A DNA stretch of 49,165 nt, taken from assembly GCA_016280595.1 (NCBI GenBank), contig JAEEHB010000043.1, forward strand, positions 1 to 49,165, written 5' to 3'. This stretch comes from Clostridiaceae bacterium. Lineage in GTDB: Bacteria; Bacillota; Clostridia; Oscillospirales; Acutalibacteraceae. Below, in pieces: positions 40,458-47,515 of the stretch. Position 1 is the stretch's first letter. Every line of letters begins with the position of its first letter. The notes below the pieces were generated by a model, which was given only the letters and a program-made list of their open reading frames with translations, searched no databases and was not told where the DNA came from. The translations under genes were made by a program, and so were the position numbers.

Positions 40458-42288
40458 TACACACACCTCCGTTCAGTTTCGCGGCGCCGCAGCCGGAGCA
40501 TTTTTCACGGCATGAGGGCGTTGTGAGCCCGTCGTGCGCCCTTTTGTTTTCGCGTTTGAGAAATTCTTTTGTAACGCCGAAATCCATATGGTCATAGGGC
40601 AGAATTTCGTCAAAATCTCTCTTTCGCGCGGTGTAGAAATACGGGTCAATTCCGCACTTTTCGAAACTCTGCATCCAGGTGTCAAACTTAAGATGCTCTT
40701 CCCAGCTGTCAAACTTGCAGCCGTTTCGCCACGCGGTTTCAATCACATCGCAAAGCCGCCTGTCGCCTCGGGCGAAAACGCCTTCGAGGAAACTCGTTCT
40801 CGGCACGTGCCTTGACACGGTGATTTTGCGTGATTTCACGTTTTCCATAAGAAACGCCTGCTTTTCAATCAGCGTTTCGGGTCTGTCCTGCGCCTCCCAC
40901 TGGAAGGGCGTGAAGGGTTTCGGCACAAAGGACGCGAGGCTTATGCTCACATTTACCCCTTTGCCTTTGGGTTTATTATCGCAGTGATAGTATTCCTCCA
41001 CCACCGCCTGCGCGAGCGCGGCGATGCCGGCGATATCCTCGGGCGTTTCGGTGGGCAGGCCTATCATAAAATAGAGTTTCACCGCGGTCCAGCCGCCCTC
41101 AAAAGCCTGAGCGCAGGTTGAGAGCACTTCCTTTTCGGTGATATTCTTGTTGATTACATCCCTGAGCCTCTGCGTGCCCGCCTCGGGCGCAAAGGTTAGG
41201 CCGCTCCTTCTCACGGTGTTCAGCTGCTCCATAAGTTCTTTGGGGAAGTTATCGGCGCGAAGTGAGGGAAGCGCAACGTTTATCTGATTTTCATTTGCCC
41301 ACGGGAGCATTGAGGTAAGCAGTTCTTCGAGCCCGCGGTAGTCGCTCGTGCTCAGTGAACAGAGCGAAATCTCGTCATAACCGGTGGCGTTGCAGATTGC
41401 CCTGCACTGCCTTTCAACCTCGGCGGGCGATTTTTCCCTGAGCGGTCTGTTTATAAAGCCCGCCTGGCAGAAGCGGCAGCCTCTGATACAGCCCCTGAAT
41501 ATCTCAACCGTGGTCCTGTCAAACACCGTTTCGAGAAACGGCACGACAAACGATTCGGGAGAATACATCTTATCAAGGTCGGCAACATTTCTTTTCACGA
41601 CCTTTTCGGGCGCGCCGTCTTTCGGCTCAATCGCCTTCACGGTGCCGTCTCCGTTATATGACACATCATAGAGCGAGGGCACATACACGCCGGGAATCCG
41701 CGACGCGGCTCTGAGGAATTCCTCTTTGCCCGCGCCCTTCGCCTTGTATTCCTTGAGCAGGTCAATCAGTTCCATCGTGACCTCTTCGCCGTCTCCGAGC
41801 AGGGTGAGGTCAACGAAATCTGCCATCGGCTCAAAGTTGCAAACGCAGGTGCCGCCCGCCACAACTATCGGGGTGAGGGCGTGTCTGTCCGCACTCCTTA
41901 CCGGCAGGCCCGCAAGGTCAAGCATATTGAGCAGATTGGTGTAACTGAGTTCATACTGCATCGTGAAGCCGATAATATCAAAATCTTTCACCGGCTCCCC
42001 GCTTTCGAGCGCGTAGAGTTCAATGCCGTTTTCGCGCATTATCTCTTCCATATCCACATCCGGCGCAAAAACTCTCTCACACCTCGCGTCTTCCCTTGAA
42101 TTGACAAGACCGTAGATTATTTTCATGCCGAGGTGCGACATGCCGATTTCGTATGTATCCGGGAAGCAAAATGCGTATGAGATACCGACACTGCCTTTAT
42201 CTTTGACAATGCTGTTGAGTTCTCCGCCGGTGTACCGCCCCGGCTTCTGAACTTTCATTAAAAATTTTTCGAGTTTCTCAGGGTACAT
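40432..42288 (-). CDS. TIGR03960 family B12-binding-like radical SAM protein
   Basis: The 618-residue product has an N-terminal B12-binding-like domain, a radical-SAM core with the cluster motif CIRGCRFCQAGF near residue 270 and a C-terminal region ending in two Cys pairs (SCREKCSGCGAAKLNGGVC). SYAFCFPDTYEIGMSHLGM near residue 34 and VVAGGTCVCNFEPMADF are family signatures. The reaction is unknown; the family belongs to the methylthiotransferase/B12-radical SAM group. The stop overlaps the next gene. A GC-rich hairpin (CCGGGC/GCCCGG, 42315-42332) lies in the leader. Confidence 0.93.
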   Translation of the reverse strand: MYPEKLEKFLMKVQKPGRYTGGELNSIVKDKGSVGISYAFCFPDTYEIGMSHLGMKIIYGLVNSREDARCERVFAPDVDMEEIMRENGIELYALESGEPVKDFDIIGFTMQYELSYTNLLNMLDLAGLPVRSADRHALTPIVVAGGTCVCNFEPMADFVDLTLLGDGEEVTMELIDLLKEYKAKGAGKEEFLRAASRIPGVYVPSLYDVSYNGDGTVKAIEPKDGAPEKVVKRNVADLDKMYSPESFVVPFLETVFDRTTVEIFRGCIRGCRFCQAGFINRPLREKSPAEVERQCRAICNATGYDEISLCSLSTSDYRGLEELLTSMLPWANENQINVALPSLRADNFPKELMEQLNTVRRSGLTFAPEAGTQRLRDVINKNITEKEVLSTCAQAFEGGWTAVKLYFMIGLPTETPEDIAGIAALAQAVVEEYYHCDNKPKGKGVNVSISLASFVPKPFTPFQWEAQDRPETLIEKQAFLMENVKSRKITVSRHVPRTSFLEGVFARGDRRLCDVIETAWRNGCKFDSWEEHLKFDTWMQSFEKCGIDPYFYTARKRDFDEILPYDHMDFGVTKEFLKRENKRAHDGLTTPSCREKCSGCGAAKLNGGVCNELRQAMV

Positions 42289-42355
42289 AAACTGTCCTGC
42301 GCTCTCAGAGTATTCCGGGCAAAGCCGCCCGGTAACATAAATTCGCTATTAAATA

Positions 42356-42384
42356 AATATATCATATATTTAATTCATTATCAA
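42356..42384 (-). promoter_or_regulatory. Promoter of the TIGR03960 operon
   Basis: On the minus strand TTGATA (42384-42379) and TATATT (42361-42356) are 17 bp apart, about 68 bp upstream of the start codon. The transcript leader contains the hairpin at 42315-42332. Confidence 0.68.
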
Positions 42385-42423
42385 GTGCGGGGATGCTCTG
42401 CAAAATAAAACCCCATCCGGCAG

Positions 42424-42452
42424 TTGCAAAAATCTTTCCCGTGCGGTAAAAT
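42424..42452 (+). promoter_or_regulatory. Promoter of the AI-2E transporter and rhomboid genes
   Basis: TTGCAA (42424-42429) and TAAAAT (42447-42452) are 17 bp apart, 38 bp before the start codon at 42490. It is divergent from the TIGR03960 promoter. Confidence 0.65.
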
Positions 42453-42489
42453 AAATGTTCGTAAAACTTTTAATTGCGGAGAGGGTATT

Positions 42490-43701
42490 ATGTCTAAATT
42501 CAGATCTGTTTTCACAAAGCGGCAGATGGGGTGGCTGATTACCGTGTGCATCGGCGTGCTGCTTTACGAATTCCTTGAGCATTTTGCCGACCTCAGGCCT
42601 TTCCTGAACGGCGTGAAAACTTTTATCTCGCCTATCCTCATAGGCTTCGCGATCGCCTACCTCTTTGACCCGGTCGCGGATGATTTCTTTGAGAAAAAAG
42701 TGCTCAAAAATATGAAAAACGAGAGCGCGCGCCACACAACGGGTATTATACTCACGATTGTGTGCATCATCCTGATTATCGCCCTGCTGCTCGTCGCCCT
42801 CATCCCCTCGGTCGCGCAGAGCATAACAAAACTCGTTTCAAACTGGGATATTTATAATCAAAAACTTCATTTTCTCATCCGCAAGGCAGCGTCGTTTGCC
42901 TCCGCGCACAAGATTAACATTGATGTGAGTGTGGCTGAAGCCTACCTAGACAACGCCGCGGAAAAGATTATGGATACCGTCAAGAGCAATTCGAAGACCA
43001 TCCTCGCGAAGGTCGGAGAAATCGGCAGCGGCGTTTCGAATTTTGCCATCGGCGTGGTATTCGGCTTCTGCTTCCTCGGGGCGAAACAAACCCTGCTCTC
43101 ATTTCTCAACAGAATCCGCAGCGCCATTCACCCTCAGGAGAGAATTGAAAGAAACAACGCTCTTTTCGGCAGCTGCCACAAAATCTTCGTGCGATACATC
43201 GGCTGCACCCTGCTCGATGCTCTCATAGTAGGCGTGGTTACCCTGCTGTTTATGCTGATTATGCGTATGCCTTACGCTCCGCTGATTGCCGTGGTGGTGG
43301 CGGTGACAAATATCATACCGACCTTCGGCCCGATGATTGGCTCGGCAATCGCCATCTTCTTCCTGATACTCGACGACCCGATGAAAGCCCTGTGGTATTT
43401 CATCTTTTCCTGCATTCTTCAGTTGATTGACGGTATGGTCATCAAGCCCAAACTTTTCAGCGACTCGCTCGGCATTCCCGCCGTATGGACTCTGGTACTC
43501 ATAGTGCTCGGCGGCAAAATCGCCGGTATGCTCGGCATCATCCTCGCCATCCCCTTCGCGTCAATGTTTGTGATAATTTACAATGAAACCATCCTGCCCG
43601 CGCTCGAAAGGCGCGCCGCAAAACTCAACGCCTCGGCGGACGAAACACCCGGCTCCCCTGCCCCCGCGGAAGAAACGGCAGAGGAAACACAAGGTGAATA
43701 A
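42490..43701 (+). CDS. AI-2E family transporter
   Basis: The 403-residue product (ATG at 42490 behind GGAGAGGG) is a polytopic membrane protein of the AI-2E exporter family, with about eight helices. Family hallmarks are FISPILIGFAIAYLFDPV in the N-terminal part, the extracytoplasmic middle part and, near the C-terminus, AVTNIIPTFGPMIGSAIA with LQLIDGMVIKPKLFSDSLG. Members export small signals or move ions (Na+/Li+ antiport); which applies here is unknown. A Pro/Glu/Ala-rich hydrophilic tail ends the protein. The rhomboid gene starts 1 bp after the stop. Confidence 0.93.
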   Translation: MSKFRSVFTKRQMGWLITVCIGVLLYEFLEHFADLRPFLNGVKTFISPILIGFAIAYLFDPVADDFFEKKVLKNMKNESARHTTGIILTIVCIILIIALLLVALIPSVAQSITKLVSNWDIYNQKLHFLIRKAASFASAHKINIDVSVAEAYLDNAAEKIMDTVKSNSKTILAKVGEIGSGVSNFAIGVVFGFCFLGAKQTLLSFLNRIRSAIHPQERIERNNALFGSCHKIFVRYIGCTLLDALIVGVVTLLFMLIMRMPYAPLIAVVVAVTNIIPTFGPMIGSAIAIFFLILDDPMKALWYFIFSCILQLIDGMVIKPKLFSDSLGIPAVWTLVLIVLGGKIAGMLGIILAIPFASMFVIIYNETILPALERRAAKLNASADETPGSPAPAEETAEETQGE

Positions 43702-43702
43702 T

Positions 43703-44296
43703 ATGCCTGTGTTCACGTTATCATTTTGCGCGGTAATAATTATCATATACATTCTCGATACCGTTTTCCTGATTCCGGAGACGGCAGATGTCACGCTCAA
43801 AGAAAAACTTTTTACGGGGCACAACAAGGGTTATATAAACCGCGCTCTGCATCTTTCGGATAAGAAAATCAAAAAGGGCGAAGTCTGGCGGCTGGTGTCG
43901 TCCGAACTTCTCCATGTGGGTACGCCGCACATCATCACAAATACAATCGCGATGCTGATTGCCGGGTGGGCGGTTGAATCCGTAATCGGCTCCGTGAAAA
44001 CCCTGATCTGCTTCGCGGGCGCATCGCTGATATCGGGCCTGTTTATGGCGTTTGTATATAAACTGCACGAGGGCGAGGGCGCTTCGCCCGGGATATTCGG
44101 CCTCATAGCCGTGTTTGTTATACTCGCCGTAAAAAACGGCACGGTGCTGTTTTCCGCAGTGCCCGTCTATGCGCTCATTATCCTCGCCGTCTATACAGCC
44201 ATCGGTCTTTTCGGCGGCAAAACCACCCTTTGCGAGCACCTTTCCGGCTTCGCCGGCGGCCTGCTCACAGGCCTGCTTCTCACCCGCGGCATGTGA
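43703..44296 (+). CDS. Rhomboid family intramembrane serine protease
   Basis: The 197-residue product (ATG at 43703) has about six membrane helices and the rhomboid motifs: VWRLVSSELLH (61-71), H76-x3-N80, the catalytic Ser128 in GEGASPGIFG and the catalytic His179 in CEHLSGFAGG. It would cleave single-span membrane proteins within the bilayer. It is shorter than many rhomboids but complete. AAGGTGA in the end of the preceding gene acts as ribosome binding site, so the two are coupled; the physiological substrate is not evident. Confidence 0.88.
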   Translation: MPVFTLSFCAVIIIIYILDTVFLIPETADVTLKEKLFTGHNKGYINRALHLSDKKIKKGEVWRLVSSELLHVGTPHIITNTIAMLIAGWAVESVIGSVKTLICFAGASLISGLFMAFVYKLHEGEGASPGIFGLIAVFVILAVKNGTVLFSAVPVYALIILAVYTAIGLFGGKTTLCEHLSGFAGGLLTGLLLTRGM

Positions 44297-44358
44297 CAGG
44301 ATGAGTAAGACTTCGAATAAGGCTTAAGGAATAAATAATAATAACAGAATAAAAAATG

Positions 44359-44392
44359 CACCCCCGACCGGGATAAAACCCGATCGGGGGTG
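44359..44392. terminator. Bidirectional intrinsic terminator
   Basis: CACCCCCGACCGGG (44359-44372) and CCCGATCGGGGGTG (44379-44392) pair with one mismatch around a 6-nt loop. T tracts follow on both strands. It separates the rhomboid gene from the convergent activase gene. Confidence 0.88.
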
Positions 44393-44428
44393 TTTGCTTT
44401 TTTGCTTGCCGATGTTGTGTGTTATAAA

Positions 44429-45280
44429 CTATACCCCCGTCGGGGTGTAGATTGCGCCGGAGGTTTCGGCGATTTGTTTCATTTTTTCCGGCGGGAAGGG
44501 TTTTGCGGGTATGATTTCGTCCTTTCTGAACAGCGCTTTGTATTTGCCGTTGCCTGCGGTGTGAAAGGCGAGCAATTCAAGGGGCACGCCGCGTGTGAAT
44601 TCCGAAACCGCTTTCACTTCGTCATCGTTATACCCGGGAATAACCGGCATGCGGAAGAGTATTTCTTTGCCCGAATCCATCAGCCGCGCGGCGTTGGCGA
44701 GTATCTGTTCGTTTGATACTCCCGTGTTGCGCTTGTGCTTTTCAGGGTCGATGCCTTTTATGTCATAGAGAAACAAATCAACAAGACTAAGGACAGCGTC
44801 AAAGCAGTCCCAACTGACGGCGCCCGATGTTTCAACCGCGGTGTGAATTCCCTCTTCTTTGCAGCCCAAGAGGATTTCTCTCAGAAATTCTCCGCCGAGC
44901 ATAGGCTCGCCGCCCGAAACTGTCATTCCCCCGCCGGATGTCTTGTAGTATTCCTTATCCCTGTGCACCGCTTCCACAACCTCGCGCGAGGAAACTGTTT
45001 TACCTGCTTTTTCTCTTGCTCCGCTTCTGCAGACTTCGGCGCAGATAATGTTTTCGCACTCTGCGCAGGCATCCGTGAAAGCCTTGCCGCAGACTTCCCT
45101 GCACTTTCCGCACCCGGTGCATTTATCTTCAAAAAACATCAGCTGTGGCGTTTTTTTCTGCGATTCGGGGTTATGGCACCAGAGGCAGCGCAGCGGACAG
45201 CCCTTCAGAAACACCGTTGTTCTGATGCCCGGGCCGTCGTGTATGCAGAAACGCTGTATGTCAAATATTATTCCGTCCAT
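44429..45280 (-). CDS. Glycyl radical enzyme activase (radical SAM)
   Basis: The activase uses S-adenosylmethionine and an Fe4S4 cluster to make the glycyl radical on its partner enzyme. I start it at the ATG at 45280 (MDGIIFDIQRF), one base after the partner's stop, giving 283 residues. The radical-SAM motif is C28-PLR-C32-LW-C35. An inserted eight-Cys ferredoxin-like segment (about 54-84) marks the activases of dehydratase-type and decarboxylase-type enzymes rather than that of classical pyruvate formate-lyase. MTVSGGEPMLG is the SAM-binding strand. The tight spacing implies that it activates the enzyme just upstream. Confidence 0.94.
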   Translation of the reverse strand: MDGIIFDIQRFCIHDGPGIRTTVFLKGCPLRCLWCHNPESQKKTPQLMFFEDKCTGCGKCREVCGKAFTDACAECENIICAEVCRSGAREKAGKTVSSREVVEAVHRDKEYYKTSGGGMTVSGGEPMLGGEFLREILLGCKEEGIHTAVETSGAVSWDCFDAVLSLVDLFLYDIKGIDPEKHKRNTGVSNEQILANAARLMDSGKEILFRMPVIPGYNDDEVKAVSEFTRGVPLELLAFHTAGNGKYKALFRKDEIIPAKPFPPEKMKQIAETSGAIYTPTGV

Positions 45281-45281
45281 A

Positions 45282-47462
45282 TCAAAATCCGTTTTCCGTT
45301 CTGGTGATGATATTATCCTGAAGTCCTTTTTCAAGCTGTGTGAAATAGGCGCTGAAGCCGCCGACTCTCACTATCAGGTTTTTGTATTTTTCGGGGTGCT
45401 TCTGCGCTTCGATAAGTTCATCCGCGTTCAGCACGTTTACCTGCAGTGTCTGCCCGCCGAGGCGGAAATAGGTTTTCGCAAGGGCAATGAACGCGCCGAG
45501 CCCCGCCTCTGTATTAAACTGCGCCTTGCTGAATTTGAGCTGCAAAACGTTTCCGCTGACAGCAAGATACTGGTTTGCTTTCAATACGGAATTGAGCACC
45601 GCGGTAGGTCCGTTACGGTCACAGCCGGGCACGGGCCCTATGCTGTCCGCAAGCAGGGATTCATCTCTGTGCTTTCCGTTGGGTAGCGCGCCTACACTTC
45701 TGCCGTATCTCGCGGCTCTTTCAAAGGTGCTGCAGCCCATTCCGAATATCCCGCCCCTGAAAGTTCTGAAATTACGCACATAGCGGTAGATATGATCGGT
45801 TATATCGGCGTAGATTTTATCAACATCCTCTTCGTCGTTTCCGAATTTATGCCAGGTTGAAAAATCATAATAAAGATCTTCATACCCTTCAAAATCGTTT
45901 TCGAGCGCGTCGAGAAGCTGCGCCATCGTGTATTTGCCCGTATCATAGACATAGTGCTTCACCGCGGCAAGGGAATCAGCCGTGTCGGGCAGTCCCTCCG
46001 TAAGAATCTGACCGTCGCCGTAATAAGGGCCGCCGTTTTTATAGTCAATTCCCTTTTCAATGCAGCCCTGAATCACAACGGAATGCCAGGGGTTGGGGCT
46101 GGTCCCGGCAAAAATCTTCTGGCAGTTGTTTGATATTTCAATCACGTTGTCCGCAAGATATTCGACCTGTCTGTAATATGCGTTCAGCAGTTCATCAAAC
46201 GTGCCGAAATTTCTTGCGTCCCCCGTTGAAAGCCCGAGTTTCAGCCCGGATTTCTGACAGACGCCGTCAAAGAGAGCGAACTCAAGCGCTTTGATTATGC
46301 TTATTTCGCCGTCTTCGAGCCCCATATGCGATTTGCCGAAAATATCTATCTGGTTGCATCCGTTCATGCAGTAAAGGTGCGAATCGGACGCGGGTATGCC
46401 CAGTGATTCAAGCGCGGGGCAGACAACATCGTCGTTATATATCGCGGGCATTCCGATTCCCGTTGCAATCGTTTCGGCGGCTTCGCGCCAGTTTCTTTCG
46501 GGGCTGTTTTTATGAAGGCGCATCGTGATATTCGGCGTGTTGTAGTGCAGTTCCCTCGCAACGCGGAGAACGTCATACGTCAGATCGCAGGAGTAGTCGT
46601 TTCCGAATTCATCGCTTCTGCCGATGCAGAGATTCCACGCACGCACGCGGTGAAAGAGTTCCCACAGTTTTTTCAGGCACTCATATCTGTCATCGCGGTC
46701 GCTTATGTCATAGTATTTGCCCAGAGCAAAATCAAAAAGTCCCGGGGAATCGTTATCAATAAAACTGTAGGCGAGCCAGAAAAACTGGCAGGCTTCAAAG
46801 AAGTCGCGCGGCTGTCTGTACGGTACAACCTCAAAGGCCTTGATAATACGCTCCAGGATTTCCGCGTCTTTACCGGATGCATCAGGCAGCATTTTCAATG
46901 CGAGTTCTTTATATCTCCCGGCAAGAATTTCCAGTGCCGAAATCGAAATTTCAAGGCATTTGTAGAAATCAGCGCGGTCGGTGTGTATCTTTTTGAACTT
47001 TTCAATCTTTTCGCGGATTCCTTCGGTGCCGATTCTCAGCAGCATTTCATAATCGGGATTGGCGTGGCCGCCTCCGGTACCCCAGCAGCAGTTGTTTTCG
47101 GCAAGTTTAAACTGAACCTCGCTGCGGGTTAAATCAGCGTTGTATTGATTTGTCAGAGGTCTGAATTCCGCATACAAGGCGTCGAGTTCGGCGGCAAGTT
47201 CGGGATATTTCTCCTTTTTCTCGCGGAGGTAACGTTCGTCCGCTTCAAGTCCGCCGGCTCTCGAATACCGGATTCCTATTTCGGGATATGTGCAGCCGGG
47301 CCCGACGAACCAGTCATCGGGGTTTATGGTGATTTCGGTTTTGGAGACAAGTTCCCTGAAACCGCAGGCAATCCTGTACTCCCGCTCGTATTTCTCATCA
47401 ATTCCGGATACGTCCGCATCTTTAAAACCGAACGCAAATATTTCAATATCTCTCAAGTTCAT
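45282..47462 (-). CDS. Glycyl radical enzyme of unknown substrate (pyruvate formate-lyase superfamily)
   Basis: The 726-residue product has the glycyl radical motif RVGGFSAYF (699-707; radical Gly702) and the neighbouring GGQTLQVNVLNADEL strand. The thiyl-radical Cys is Cys369 in CMNGCNQIDIFG. Dehydratases of the family have Cys-x-Glu there and pyruvate formate-lyase has Cys-Cys; this enzyme has Cys-Asn-Gln. The segment SIGPVPGCDRNGPTAVLNS (607-625) is dehydratase-like, and the protein is shorter than most family members (about 780-850). The reaction cannot be assigned. No microcompartment shell genes or aldehyde dehydrogenase are adjacent. Its promoter is at 47483-47510 and AGAGGTGA precedes the ATG. 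Confidence 0.9.
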   Translation of the reverse strand: MNLRDIEIFAFGFKDADVSGIDEKYEREYRIACGFRELVSKTEITINPDDWFVGPGCTYPEIGIRYSRAGGLEADERYLREKKEKYPELAAELDALYAEFRPLTNQYNADLTRSEVQFKLAENNCCWGTGGGHANPDYEMLLRIGTEGIREKIEKFKKIHTDRADFYKCLEISISALEILAGRYKELALKMLPDASGKDAEILERIIKAFEVVPYRQPRDFFEACQFFWLAYSFIDNDSPGLFDFALGKYYDISDRDDRYECLKKLWELFHRVRAWNLCIGRSDEFGNDYSCDLTYDVLRVARELHYNTPNITMRLHKNSPERNWREAAETIATGIGMPAIYNDDVVCPALESLGIPASDSHLYCMNGCNQIDIFGKSHMGLEDGEISIIKALEFALFDGVCQKSGLKLGLSTGDARNFGTFDELLNAYYRQVEYLADNVIEISNNCQKIFAGTSPNPWHSVVIQGCIEKGIDYKNGGPYYGDGQILTEGLPDTADSLAAVKHYVYDTGKYTMAQLLDALENDFEGYEDLYYDFSTWHKFGNDEEDVDKIYADITDHIYRYVRNFRTFRGGIFGMGCSTFERAARYGRSVGALPNGKHRDESLLADSIGPVPGCDRNGPTAVLNSVLKANQYLAVSGNVLQLKFSKAQFNTEAGLGAFIALAKTYFRLGGQTLQVNVLNADELIEAQKHPEKYKNLIVRVGGFSAYFTQLEKGLQDNIITRTENGF

Positions 47463-47482
47463 AAAATCACCTCTTTAACAGT

Positions 47483-47510
47483 AATATACCATAAGATTGC
47501 CGCTTGTTAA
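47483..47510 (-). promoter_or_regulatory. Promoter of the glycyl radical enzyme operon
   Basis: On the minus strand TTAACA (47510-47505) and TATATT (47488-47483) are 16 bp apart. The -35 element begins five bases after the stop codon of the recombinase gene. Confidence 0.6.
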
Positions 47511-47515
47511 ACTAT

